DNA of 64,000 nucleotides, from contig JAJTTP010000010.1 of assembly GCA_023313575.1 (NCBI GenBank), forward strand, positions 620,001 to 684,000. The letters run 5' to 3'. This document shows positions 35,694 through 47,709 of the stretch, in pieces. The translations under genes and the position numbers were made by a program. The notes beneath the pieces are model-generated. The model ran no database searches and was not told the origin of the DNA. It was given only the letters and a program-made list of their open reading frames with translations. Source of the stretch: Eutypella sp. D-1. Taxonomy: Eukaryota > Ascomycota > Sordariomycetes > Xylariales > Diatrypaceae. Position 1 is the first letter of the stretch. The number at the start of each line of letters is the position of its first letter.

Positions 35694-37737
35694 GTCGAAT
35701 TGTCGTGGAATGAGAAAATCGCCTATGGGCCTATTTGTTGATGGCGACGTCTTGGTGTGTATTGCCTACCGTGGGGGGTTTTTGTTGATGTTCCTGGGTT
35801 GGGTAGATGAAGTTGTCAAACTCAGCAGGTGACTGGGACAAGGTGCGCGTGATGATGAAGGTTGTCGGGTGCGCATAATGACTTAGGTACATATCTAAAT
35901 GGGTACTTCGTATTCCGCATTAATGCACTGGTTCCACTAGTGCCGGGTACGGATGTACCTAATCGCGCCACTTGCCCCGCTACGCTACCCCTAAATCAGT
36001 GGCGCATTCCGGTCAGTACACTCCCACCTTACTGTTCTGGAGTCGCCAGTCAAGTGCGCAAGGTGCGCAAGGACTTGATCTTCACTAACTATCGTCGGAT
36101 CACTTGTTTGTTTTCCAGATTTTCGTTTAAGTAGACCTCTTTCAGAGAGTTGGGCTCCGATTCACTTAGAGCTGTGTTGTCATATGAGGATAGATAGAGA
36201 CACCGAGGTGGGATGAGACACTGCGCTCTCGCCAGCTAAGGGCCTACGTAGAAAATATTCTTTCTTTAAGCATCCTTATTAGATACCTAAATACTCCAGA
36301 TGCGTTCGCGAGAGAGTTGATGGTACATCTCCGCTCGGCATGAGCTAATGGCGACAGCACAGAAAATTTAGCCATCATGCCTAAATGGTTGATTGGCTTG
36401 CTGTTGAACACCCATGTTTTATTGTAGCAAAGCCAAATGCTACATGGCCACGTGAGGACTGCCTCCGGTACCTACCTCAGTACTCAGTATGCACCTACAA
36501 GATGCAGCAACTTCGACACCTGCCTCGTCCGTCGAGGCTATAAAAGCAGTGAAAGAGCCGCATAAGTTTTACATATATATATGGCTGTAAGCCCCAGTAT
36601 GATTGCCACCATTGCAATGATTCACCAATCTTTTGGCCCCGGTGGTGCAATGGTGCAGCCGTAATAACAAGCTGGTCAGTCAACGACTATTTGTACATCC
36701 TGTCTGTAAGGGCTAAGAATAGAGTGAAAGACATATATGTACGTAATGAAATTGCATCTGATTATCCTAAGGAGCTGGCAGCCTATACTTCTTAGCTGGT
36801 CTATAAGCGCTGATATCGTGATGTGAACGGTGGCACTTGTAGGCGACAGAAAAATAGGTCTAGGCAAGAGAGGGCAGCATCACTGCAATTCGCTTGATGA
36901 GAAAGGAAAACACAGCACCATTTGATGTTGTGGCCTTTATTTTTTTTTAAAAAAAAATTTGAAGAAAAAATGGAAACGAGGTAGAGATGAACACGGCCAT
37001 CCGAACTCATGGTACAGGCAAGTCATCCGAACCGCACTCACACCTGGTAGAATCCCCCCGGTCCGGGGGTTGAACCCCAGCTTCCCGGAGGGGACCAGGA
37101 CTCTGCCATACAGTTTGGTCAGTTAGGTGCGTCACCACACTGACCTCCCCGCATGGAAAAGCTCACCAGTTTCCTTGTTGTTGGAAAATCAGAGCTTTAT
37201 CTTATTATTTAAGCTTGCCCCCGCGCCTGGCCTTCCTCATCGCTGTTTCTTCGGCAATAGCTCAGGTAGTAGATAAGGTAATCAGGCAGGAGGTACCTTT
37301 TAAAGGTAGGAGGGAAGGTGCGTACGTATGCGTACAAATATACCTATTGTATGTTCACTTATTTAAATTTCAATTTGATTATCCGGTAAGAAGGTACATG
37401 CGTGTAAAACCAGAACGGCCTATATCGTGCTGTGCTGTACAATGGCTTGGAAGATAGATTCCTTAGAAGACAAACTCCTTGCTAGTCCAGCGAAGTTAAT
37501 AATGAACGCCCTCCGAATCCATCCCATCCCATTCCGTCCTGTCCCATGCCATTCCAATTCCCATTTCAAATCCCACCCAATACTCATACATCCGTCCAGT
37601 GAATAGTAAGGAAAGGAAAGAGGAAAAATAGGAAAACATCAAATAGAAATGGGTTGAGCGGAGACGCAAGCCCGTCCTTCCCATCTCCATTAATCATTTC
37701 AAGTCGTATCACATTGAGTCGCGTTTCATAGCCGGCC
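35694..37737. other. gene-free region between two minus-strand genes
   Basis: About 2 kb without a supportable gene. It contains a perfect T8A8 palindrome at 36941-36956 and a strong GC-rich stem-loop at 37043-37099, described separately. The rest is short motif-free frames. Confidence 0.45.
37043..37099. repeat. GC-rich three-part imperfect palindrome (57 nt)
   Basis: The ends cctggt (37043-37048) and accagg (37094-37099) are complementary. Inside them ccccccgg (37054-37061) pairs with ccgg-a-gggg (37085-37093), leaving one bulge. At the centre gggg (37066-37069) pairs with cccc (37075-37078) around the loop ttgaa. The structure can form on either strand. On the minus strand the centre reads ggggttcaacccc, which resembles the T-arm/B-box of a tRNA, but no acceptor stem, A-box or anticodon arm fits around it. 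Confidence 0.6.
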
Positions 37738-40527
37738 TCAGAACCCCGTGGGGCCCTTCCCATCGACGCCACCGGTGATGAAGAACTCACCCATCACGCC
37801 GAGTGCGTACGAGATGCCACCGACCCATACTCCTGCAAATAGCATTCGCCTCCCGACACCTAGTCCTTTCTTCTTACCACCCTCCCCGCCTGTTTTCCTA
37901 CTGCCTGTGTAGCTTCTCGAGGACTCGGACTTAGGCCCGCTGAACACAGGCTCCTCGCGGCGGACGTCAATGCCAGAGCGAAAGGGTTCTTCAGTGGCGG
38001 CGGTCGCCGTGTCTTGTGTGGGCTCTTTCTCCACCGGTAGCTCGTAGTTGACGAAGCCCGTGGGTGATGCGAAGGTCGCCGCTGCATTGATTGGGAGTGG
38101 CCGCCCCATCAGGTCGATCGGGTTCACGGGTGGGCTTGTATTTTTGATCGTCGTCGTCTCATCGGGCGTTTCCGTAGGCGGTGGTAGCGGGCGCACTTTA
38201 CGGAACACTAGCAGGTCACCGGCGCCGGAAATGATCTCGAAACCTTCGTTGTGGAGCGGGGTGAAGTGGGGCAGAAACTTGCTCGGATTGGAGAGCCGTA
38301 GTAGGACCTCAGCCGGTGTAAGGGGCTTCGCATCGTCGGTTACTCTGGAGGTCGTCTCAGCCGTCGTTATGTTTTGTGTCATCGGGTCATATGCTAGAAT
38401 CTTGTATAGCGTCGGTTCCGGTATACGTGTGGCGGTGCTGGTAGGGGTGGTCGATTGGGGAGTCTCCTCGCGGGGTAGGCCGTCTATCTCGGCGTCCCTA
38501 TGAGAAGCTGATTCCGATTCTAGGCCAGGAATATCTGCGGTCGTGTTAGGCATCGGGGACTGGGTATCCTGGGCTTCTTCACCTGGGTTGAGGTCGGCGC
38601 CATACGTCTTCACGAAGGTCGGCCACGTGGGTCTACCTCCACATTCTTCCGCGTACGAGGTTTCCAAACCCTGTGGCTCTTTCGAGTACGGGTCCACCTC
38701 TTCCCTCTCTCTTGCTTGTCGATCTAGAGCAGGCTCTAGCTCTGAAGATTCCCGGGCTTCAGCCGTCCTATCTGCCGCCATGGGCATAGCCCAAGACTGC
38801 GAAAATTCTTCAGGGAAGTCCTTGATAAAATTACCAGTCAACTGGGGCTTCGTAGTGCCGGCAGTGTCGTCTTCAGACTTTGATCGTGACTCTTGAATAT
38901 TAGCGTGAGCTTTGCGGTCCACTTCATCAGATGCTTTGCGCTGCTCGTCCATTTCTCGCTCTAACCCTGCGCTTGGCAAAACCGTTGGGCCATGCGCGCT
39001 AGGATCAAGCTTCCCAAGACAAGCTGATGAATCACTGAGATCAAGCTTCTGCAGTCGTTCTGATATGGTGGGTCTCGTATCTTTCGATTCGTAATCTCTT
39101 GGGCTCTTGGCCACTGGGTCTTTCTCCGATGCTGAACGCCCATCTAGTTCTTGATGCCTGAACATCTTGTACTGTTCCAGATCGCCATACTGGGAGAATG
39201 GCTGGTCCCCAGTCATGGGCGCTGGATCTTCGAATTCAGTTGGGTTGTAGTTTTCGAGATCGTCGTACTGCGGAGTTGAACCTGGCTTTGAAGATGACGA
39301 GTCTGCCTGCTCTTCTTTATACATGAAGGGCTGATAATTGTTGAGATCATTATACCTTGGAGGATGCTGCTCTGGCTTCGCATCTTCGTTGTACATGTAT
39401 GGGCCATATTTGTCCAGATCGTCATATTTGCTTGTTGAGTCCTCGGCAACCGCATCCTCATTATACATGTACGGCCTATACTTGTGCAGGTCATCATATT
39501 TAGGTGCGCCTCCCTGCACAGCACTGTTGGACTCGTTGTACATATATGGCTTGTACTTGTGGAGATCATCGTATGTCTCATCTGGCTCCTCTGGTGGTAG
39601 GTGGTTGAGCGAATACTCTTCACTCTGCATTGCCGGGTCCGAAGTCCGATAGGTCTTGAGGTCACCCGGGGCGACTTCAGCAGTGCTCTGAGAAGATCCA
39701 CTGACACCGCTAGGATTGGGATCAATGTTGACCTTCTCGTACTTTTTAAGCTCCTCAGTAGAGGGTGGGCCATCTGAATGGATAGGCTCGCGGTGCAATT
39801 TTGGGTCCGGCGGATAAAACGAGGAAAATTGAGACCGGTAGGTCTTGAATGACCCAGCAACATCTCTCGCAACCCTGCGATTGGTGATGGGATCAATGAC
39901 ATAGTCTTCATCTGGGCGAGTTTTGTTGACCTGCGCGTCCTCTGCGGCTTCAGGTTGGGCGCGTGTCTTGGCCTGCTTCTTTGAGGAGATGGAGCCCAAC
40001 TCTCCTTGCCTTATACCGTTTCTACATCCTCCTTTCCACTCATTGAATAAATCAATGAATTCCTTTCGACCCCTTTGATGATCTTCAAATGGGTCGAACT
40101 CGTCGAATATTTTGGATTCTCTCTCGAGTGGGCCGTCACTCGTACCCTTGCAACCGTTGTTTCGAGCAGAGGTAGAGTCCGGGTTGATGGACCGCGACTG
40201 AGATGGATCTTCCGCCAAGATATGTCTCTCTAACATGCGCTTGATAATATCTCTAGCATCCTTAGCGAACGGGTGGCGCTCCCACGACAACTTTCTGCGA
40301 AGGTTCACAACCTTGTTGTGCTTCATCATCCGATAGCGACGTTCGAGATCCTTGGAGAACTGGGGATCAGTGTAGGAAGACCACATGCCAAATCGATAAG
40401 AGCGAGTCTGTTGGCAGTGGCGAGTCTTGAGGAGAGCAACCCCGGCAGGCCGCAGTACTTGGTTAGAAGCAGCCTGGCCAAGGACCAGTCTGGTCCTGGG
40501 GACAACTCGATGGGCATCAGTCAACAT
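37738..40527 (-). CDS. Probable mitochondrial membrane protein with YDDLxxYxPYMYNE repeats
   Basis: A single exon of 929 residues on the minus strand. The N-terminal 50 residues are rich in Arg and poor in acids (RTRLVLGQAASNQVLRPAG), as in a mitochondrial presequence. RFGMWSSYTDPQFSKDLERR and YRMMKHNKVVNLRRKLSWE follow, a block I associate with an uncharacterised Pezizomycotina family. The middle is disordered and carries about six diverged copies of a motif of the form YxDLxxYxPYMYNE, spaced 24-28 residues (DNA 39150-39573). Looser DLKTYR and ELKKYE versions lie upstream. A folded-looking segment, TLYKILAYDPMTQNITTAET through FLPHFTPLHNEGFEIISGAG, then DLLVFRKVRPL, precedes a single hydrophobic segment near the C-terminus (MLFAGVWVGGISYALGVMG). 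The function is unknown. Mitochondrial inner-membrane anchoring is inferred from the presequence and the single membrane segment only. Confidence 0.78.
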   Translation of the reverse strand: MLTDAHRVVPRTRLVLGQAASNQVLRPAGVALLKTRHCQQTRSYRFGMWSSYTDPQFSKDLERRYRMMKHNKVVNLRRKLSWERHPFAKDARDIIKRMLERHILAEDPSQSRSINPDSTSARNNGCKGTSDGPLERESKIFDEFDPFEDHQRGRKEFIDLFNEWKGGCRNGIRQGELGSISSKKQAKTRAQPEAAEDAQVNKTRPDEDYVIDPITNRRVARDVAGSFKTYRSQFSSFYPPDPKLHREPIHSDGPPSTEELKKYEKVNIDPNPSGVSGSSQSTAEVAPGDLKTYRTSDPAMQSEEYSLNHLPPEEPDETYDDLHKYKPYMYNESNSAVQGGAPKYDDLHKYRPYMYNEDAVAEDSTSKYDDLDKYGPYMYNEDAKPEQHPPRYNDLNNYQPFMYKEEQADSSSSKPGSTPQYDDLENYNPTEFEDPAPMTGDQPFSQYGDLEQYKMFRHQELDGRSASEKDPVAKSPRDYESKDTRPTISERLQKLDLSDSSACLGKLDPSAHGPTVLPSAGLEREMDEQRKASDEVDRKAHANIQESRSKSEDDTAGTTKPQLTGNFIKDFPEEFSQSWAMPMAADRTAEARESSELEPALDRQAREREEVDPYSKEPQGLETSYAEECGGRPTWPTFVKTYGADLNPGEEAQDTQSPMPNTTADIPGLESESASHRDAEIDGLPREETPQSTTPTSTATRIPEPTLYKILAYDPMTQNITTAETTSRVTDDAKPLTPAEVLLRLSNPSKFLPHFTPLHNEGFEIISGAGDLLVFRKVRPLPPPTETPDETTTIKNTSPPVNPIDLMGRPLPINAAATFASPTGFVNYELPVEKEPTQDTATAATEEPFRSGIDVRREEPVFSGPKSESSRSYTGSRKTGGEGGKKKGLGVGRRMLFAGVWVGGISYALGVMGEFFITGGVDGKGPTGF
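39150..39573 (-). repeat. In-gene tandem repeat encoding the YxDLxxYxPYMYNE motif
   Basis: Five to six diverged copies, period about 72-84 bp, in frame within the repeat-bearing gene. The first three copies (KYKPYMYNE, KYRPYMYNE, KYGPYMYNE) are nearly identical over the aromatic core. Later copies (NYQPFMYKE, NYNPTEFED, QYKMFRHQE) have drifted, so the array decays toward the C-terminus. Confidence 0.75.
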
Positions 40528-42508
40528 GGTGGATTAAGAGCTGGTTGAATAGCCAGGACGGTTACACATCATCTAATACTGATATTAACTATTAGCAAGC
40601 GCATATAGAGATGCCATGGAAGCGAGTCGCATGTTATATGTCACCAGCGGGACGAATGTGACTTACATGACCAATAGCTTAAGTAGAGGGCTGACTCTGC
40701 AGCATAGCCAGTGAATCCTGGACGTTCTCAGGATAAGCTCTAAACTTTAAAGGCGATGGAGTATCACAAGCGGAGGAATATAATTCAATTCACGAATAGC
40801 TAAAGCGAATAGTGATGGGTAGTGGCCAGTCTGGCGATGTGTCTTGCGTAAAATAAAGTACGCGACGCGGAGTGGAAGGAAGAAGAGGCCAAGACACGAC
40901 GAGATAGAGAGAGGGACAGAGATGGTAACAGGAGGGGAGGAAGACTGGAACGGAAGCAATCGGGACAGCTCTTTGTATTAATAACGTGCGACCGATGGGC
41001 CAATGTGAGGCCGCTTAAACCTTATACGGACGGACGACTGGGATTCATGGATGATCTTTATGGGGAAACCAGGCAAGTACCAAGATTAACCTCGTAGGTA
41101 CATACCCATGGATGAGGGGTTGGTTTATCTAGGAGTTGATTTGGTTGGGTCTTTTACTACTCACCTACATGCCTGTAGTACTAATGTACCTCCATAGCTT
41201 GATTGCTTGCCGGTACCTTCTTTACTCCAGGTATGCATGCCTGTTATATTTATGGCTTTTAGGTATTAACCTCAACTATCTACTAATTATCATCTACCTA
41301 GTATTTACTGATGAATATTGGAATGTCTTCTGGTACTTTGGCTGTTTGGTAAGTATGTAATCGGTAGGTCTGGAGCAATAGTTGGAGTCCCGGAACTCGT
41401 TTGCGGGGTAAGTGGGAGGCGGTTGGGCGGGTATGACGGGTTAAGCAGGGGTTACAAGGATCCTTGGTATGGCTGTGCTGGAGTTATCGCGTGCGTCATG
41501 GGCTGATTGGGGAGAATGATTAGCTAATTGCCTCTTTAGGCAGTAACTCCACTTCGGGTCCCACGATCTAGCCCCGGGGTACTTGAACAGCCGAGGTGTA
41601 ACTTTGCTAGATACCAAATGTGGCTAGTTCGTGGTCACGTACATAAGGCATTCGAAGAGGAATATATGTAGTCGTAAAGAAAGACGCAGGTACGAGAAGT
41701 TACCGCCGCCTGGTTGATATATGCGCGGTAAAGAAACGTTGATGCGTTACATCTACTAATTATGCCTCCTGAAGATGAACCTACTACGGAGCGCTCCGGG
41801 AATGACAGACAAGGTTAGTCTATTTGAAGTTAGTTCACTGGCGGCAAGAAAGTGGAGAGTCGGGCATGCGGCGTTTCATAAGATTTCCCACCGGCCTGAG
41901 TCACTAGGTACCTACTAATTCCGTACAATACTAAGGTTGGATAAAAACACTTAATAACTGCTTCAAGTCGTAACCGGGCCATATTGGAAACTTCAATGTC
42001 CGGGTTTGTTGTAGTTTTGGCAGATTCATTTAATATCATCGGCTCGGCCAGATATTGGGGTTTTGGCAAGGCCTACTAAATAAGACAGCGAACACACGAT
42101 ATATGAATATATGCGGCTAGATACATACAGTTTTACCGGTTAGTTGGTACAGCCTGATAATTGCATGCTTACATACTTATCTGCAAGTAGATTACTACGT
42201 CAGGGTACCCACCGTGTCTATGGTGGGGTAAAAATATTCTATGCGCATCTGGGCAGCTTTTGTTGCACCCAATCCTGCGTAAGTACGGACGGAGTAGCAA
42301 GTAATCCGAGATTCAGGGATACTAGCCAATCTTCTTCTGTTCAAAAAGCGAACATCGCAGGGCGAAAGTCGCGCGAAACGTGCGCCCTTGGCCGAGACTT
42401 GGAGCGCTACCAGATAAGGGCCAATCCTAGGAAATTGAGGGAAAAGATTCACGCGTGCTCAACCCCCTGGCCGACGTAAGTTGTCTTGCCACTGCGCGAC
42501 AAAAAAAA
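40528..42508. other. divergent intergenic region
   Basis: About 2 kb between divergently transcribed genes (the repeat protein and listerin). It presumably holds both promoters. I see CCTA/TAGG tracts (41095, 41150-41345) and no gene. The frame at 42144-42479 lacks any motif. Confidence 0.5.
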
Positions 42509-45500
42509 ATGAGTCGCAAGCTGGGCAAATCCCGCCCCTCGGGCGGCAAAGCGTTTTCCTCGTCCGGTGCTGGTGGTTTCGGGGGCTTCGGGGGCTTTAC
42601 GACGAGTTCCAGTGGCAGCAACCTATCTTACCTGACAGAACCACCTGACTTCTCGTCTATATCCGACGCCAATGTTGTAGTATCCTTAAAGAATCTCCAG
42701 AAGAAGGATGCTACTACCAAGGCGAAGGCCCTGGAGGAGCTCGTAAACTATGTGCAGGCGCATCCATATGACCAGGATGGTGGCCCAGAAGAGCGTATAT
42801 TGGATGTGTGGGTAAGTTACCAGGGGAATGGGGCAGCCCCTTAAAACATATGGTAGTAACATCAATGGCAGGCCCAACTCTACCCTCGCGTCTCGATCGA
42901 TAATTCTCGCCGAGTCCGTGAGCTTTCTCACACTCTCCAATTCGAGTTGATCAAGTCGGCCCGGAAGCGTATGGAAAAGCGTCTTCCCAAGGTTGTTGGA
43001 TCATGGCTAGCGGGTACTTTCGACAAAGACCGGACTGTGGCCCGAGTAGCGACTGAAGGGCTTTCCTCCTTCCTATCCACTGAAGCCAAGGTTGTTCAGT
43101 TCTGGAAAAGATGCCAGCAGCAGATCTTAGACTACGCCTCTGGTGCTTTGAGGGAGACGTCTGACACCCTCAGTGACGAGCGGTCAACTACCCCTGACGA
43201 TGCGGAGGCCAAGTATCATCGGGTCTTAGCCAGCAGCTTATCCCTAGTCTTGAATCTTCTCCAGAAGCTTGATTCGTCAGACCTAGACATGCAGATGGAC
43301 AATTATGATCAGTTCTTCGAGGAGAACAAAGTCTGGTCCAGCGTTACGAGCAAAGATGCTCTAGTGAGGCGGCTATCCTGTCAGCTACTTTCCATCAGCC
43401 TAGAAAAGAGGGCTGATAGGATTGGCGCAGACCTGGCTCGTATCAGCAAATTTTTCATCGCGGAGGGACTGAAGAGTAGCCAAAGTGGCTCAGCAACCGA
43501 TTATGTTGCTACTCTAGTCAGACTGACCGAGAAATTCCCATCTGTGTGGACTTCTGATTATAACGGGAAGCGATCACCAACGTCCAGACTAAAATCCTTT
43601 CTCGAAAGGGGCTCTCAGGGTAGTAGCGTCAGGTACTGGACCTCTCTTGGCCAGTTATTGGACATTATACCGGTAGAGATACTTCCATCTAATACCGAAG
43701 GAGCGTCCGACTTCCTCAAATCGATGAGGCTGGGTATAACGAGTAGGGATGAACCTCGCACTATGGCCTTAGATGCCTGGACCGCATATCTCGTCACTTT
43801 CAGGATATTCCTTAGACAGCTCGACACCGATGATTCTCGGGTTCAGCTCGCCCGAGAGCACTTATTCCCACTTACAGAGCACTACCTTCATCCTACTCCG
43901 AATACATCCACCTGGGCGTCTGGAAGTCAACTACTTATCCTAATCAAGGCATACACAACAGTTACCACGTCACCATTTAATCATCTTGTCGGGGCGACGA
44001 CAGATGAGTGGAACCGTCTCAAAACCGAGTTCCAAGATCGGATACGGAACTCTCTACCAGAAGCGTCGAAGGACCATGAACAATCACAAAAGTTGATCGC
44101 CGAAGAGGGTGGTAGGTGGTACACTCTCGCCGGCAGGATCTTGGATGCCCATCAGAAAACGGTTAAGTCTGATAAGCCGATTCCGGATATACCAGCGGAG
44201 CCTTCGCTCGCCTTGTTGGAGGATGTGTTTGTCCTGCTAGAAACCAGAAATTGGAAGCCGTACGGTGCTGCGGCGGCAGTTGAATCCTCGTTCAAACAAG
44301 CGCCCATGCTTTTCAACCATCCTCTTGCCAATACCTCGAAGATCTTTGACCATTTGGAGAAGGCGCTTCTAGACAACGGAGATGGGTTTCTGAAGTCGCC
44401 GGCCGCTCCATATATTTTCTCGAGTGTCACCCTTCTCGGCAATATAGAAGAACGGCAGCCGGAGTACGAAAGGATATGGAAAGCTAATATCACGGGATTA
44501 TCAGGATGCAACGATAGCGCAGAATTACTGCCTGCATTAACTAGCTTGCTTTCTAGTAAACACGCGTCCCTTCTTGCGCAGCAGGAACCTGGACTGCAGG
44601 CAGAACTGATCAAAAAATGCTTGATGTGCGCCGTTGGGTCCCTCGAACCAGGTTGGGGCCTCTTCGAAGCGACAATTGCTTTCGACGTGTTGACAGACGC
44701 TGCATCGAAGCGTCTTGTACATGAGCTGGCATCTCGGATGCAAAACCCGGTCGGACAACCTGTTCAAGGCGTGATGAAGGCCTTGCAGATTATCGCACAG
44801 AAACGACCGGAGCTGCTATCTCAGGACGATGACACACATATGAGTTTGCTGACCAGTCTGCTAGCCTTATCAGAACGGTCTGATGCGACCTCCGACGTCG
44901 TGAACTTGCGCGCATTGGTTGAGAACCCTACCAGTGGTTGGCCACGAATTTCGGCACTCATTCAGCAGAATGTGAACGATGCTCTGCCAGGCTCACTTGG
45001 GTAAGTATAAAAATCCCCCAGGGTGGTTGTTCAAGTATCAATACTGATAGTCAGATAGAATCGATACCATAGTCCAGCAAGCTATACAAGCATATGCTTC
45101 CCTTGAAAAGTCGACGGACGAGGCGGAACAGGCTAACCGACTTAATTCGTTACTTCCTGATATGACTATTTGGAAACGGGAATTGGACCACCTCTTAGAC
45201 GAGACCCCCAACCCATCTTTAGCCCTGACGGGTAATTTAGGGGGTGCATATTTCCTGCCTACTTCGAGCTCAACCACACCAAATAATGATGTTCGTCGCG
45301 ATAGAAGTGGATTGAGTATACCGGGTCGAATGGCTGTATACATGGTCAAATTATTGTCATCCGGATTTGAGTTGGAGGCCCTATCCCTCGATACTCAGGT
45401 TGACATTTTCATCTATCTTGGCTTGACGATGGAGTTAGGGGCCGACCAGTGTGCGACGATGAGCACTGACAAGATCTGGAAATCCCTATCGAGCGGGAAC

Positions 45501-47709
45501 AGTATACAAGAAGCCGGGGATATGATTAACTTCTCTCGGGAGGCCGTACTGAAGTATACCGAGAATGCACAAGGATGGAAAGATGGGTCCGGCACGACCC
45601 AGTCGCAGCTCGTGCATGCATCTGTGCAGAGGCTCATAGAAATTTCGAAGTCAGTGACGCCTACTGGTCTGTATTCTGCGAAGTTCTTGTGCGAGATTCT
45701 CCAGGGATTGACGGAAGCTTTTGGTTTCCCATCCAGCTGGGAGTCGTGGCTAACAAGCCTTGACGTCCTGAAAATCAGTCCAGAGACCGTTCTTCCGGCA
45801 GTGGCTATGTTAAGCGGCCTTGGAGAAGCTGCAGCAGCGTCCAAGGCAGTCGGAAATTTCTGCAACCGTTTAGTCAGCGAGATTGCGGGGGCAAAGCTTG
45901 ACCAAGAAAGGACACTCATCATTCTTGTTCTCCTGAATGCCAGCATGCGGGTGTACGACGTCGGCGAGCTTCCTGTTGCCAATAATCGGTTGGTATTCGC
46001 TTCGAAGCAGTTGACATCGAGGCTAGAGACGCCGCAGGATCTTGACTATCGATTCGCAGCCGAAGTCTGTCGTGCTCTGCAGCGACTCCTACCGTGCATT
46101 CAGGGTGTTTACGGATCCTATTGGGAACTAACGATCGAATTCTGTATTTATATATGGGCAAAACAGATCGGCCAGTCCCTAATCTACCGACTCCCTGAGA
46201 TACACGCCTCGCTTCGACTAATGACCACATTGCAATCTCTAGAAGACCCCAATGATGATCTCGTCGATGTACTGCAAGAAACAGCAAAAGAAAGGTCGGG
46301 TGCACTCCTTAATCTTCTCAAGCTCCCTAGAGAGGAAGGGGCACAGGCTCTAGCGATTGTGGATGCAATGATTTGCCGCCTGGTTGAGAAGATCCCCCTT
46401 GACCACATTGAGGATATTTCGGATTTGTACGGCCTTATCTATAGCGAATTCCGTCCCATCCAGACCGCTGCGTTCACGGTTCTACACAAGGCACTCCCGG
46501 CTGCGCAGGAAAAATTGTCTGTGGATGTGTTGCTAGACAAGAAAGATGCTCAGCTTCCCGATGAACTCTTGTCCTTGCTCCTCGATGCCCCAACCCTTGA
46601 AGCCTATCCTGACGACGTCCTCGTGGAATTTCCAACGCCCGTCCGCTCGTATCTTCTATCGTGGCATCTTGTGTACGACGCTTTCAAAGCGGCATCATTG
46701 AAAGTGCGCGGCGACTACACAGAGAATCTCAAGTCAGCTAGCTACATCGGCCCGCTACTAGAGTTCACTTTTGACGTTCTAGGGCACTCAGCCGCGCATG
46801 CGTTGAACTTGGACCGGGTCGGCTTCGGGGAGGAGAGCATCCGGCACTACGACCTCGCGCTGGCTGAGTCTGAGCTCCCGGAGCGTAGCATGCAGTGGCT
46901 ACTCGTCCACCTCTTCTACCAAGTGCTCAAGTACGTCCCTGGCCTATTTAAAACTTGGTACCTGGATTGCCGATCGAAGCAAACCAAGATCGCAGTCCAC
47001 GCCTGGATAGCCAAGTACTTCTCGCCCATCATCATAGCGGATGTGCTAGACGAAGTGGAGGCCTGGACGGCTTCGCAGGGTGCGGAGCAGGGCACTGCAG
47101 GCAGCAGCGATGACGACAAGGCACTCATCGTTAAGATAAGCCGCACTGCCCGCGAGATCACCGCCGGTTACGACGTAGACGAGTTCCACGCTGCCATCGC
47201 CATCACTATCCCGTCTGAGTATCCTCTCGCGGGCGTCACAGTAACCGGTGTCAACCGGGTTGGCGTCAACGAGAAGAAGTGGCAGAGCTGGATCATGACT
47301 ACACAGGGTGTCATCACATTCTCCGTGAGTATTACAGGTACCCCAAACTTAACACCATCCTCCCCGCCTCGTCCATCCCTTCGACTGTTCTGTGAGAATC
47401 GAACTCAGTGAATAGTGAGCTGACAGCCAATGCAACAAGCAGGGCGGGAGCATTATCGACGGTCTGACGACGTTCCGGCGTAACGCGTTTGGGGCAATGA
47501 AGGGGCAAACGGAGTGCGCCATCTGCTACAGTATCGTGGGTAGCGACAAGCGCATGCCGGATAAGCGCTGCGGCACCTGCCGCAACCAATTCCACCGTAC
47601 CTGCCTTTACAAGTGGTTCCAGAGCAGCAACCAGAACACCTGCCCGCTTTGCCGCAACCCCATTGACTATCTCGGCGCTGACACCCGCGCGAGGAGGGGT
47701 GGCGCTTGA
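42509..47709 (+). CDS. LTN1: E3 ubiquitin ligase listerin (ribosome quality control)
   Basis: The exons are 42509-42811, 42872-45000, 45059-47324 and 47443-47709, giving 1654 residues, close to yeast Rkr1/Ltn1 (1562) and human listerin (1766). The N-terminal conserved region is clear: a Gly/Phe/Ser-rich start, LSYLTEPPDFSSISDANVVV, SLKNLQKKDATTKAKALEEL, then YPRVSIDNSRRVRELSHTLQ and GSWLAGTFDKDRTVAR. A long helical-repeat (HEAT/ARM-like) body follows. Just before the C-terminus a RWD-like segment (IAITIPSEYPLAGVTVTG, then WQSWIMTTQGVITF) leads into a RING-CH finger with CAIC, CGTC, FHRTC and CPLC in C4HC3 order. Listerin binds stalled 60S subunits and ubiquitylates nascent chains. The last intron (118 nt) splits TFS|GGSIIDGL, matching the family's conserved junction. 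A run of nine adenines precedes the start codon. No disruption is seen. Confidence 0.95.

Noticed and set aside
37030..37120. Possible tRNA gene around the ggggttcaacccc core
   Set aside because: No seven-base acceptor stem, A-box or anticodon arm can be placed; kept only as a structured palindrome.
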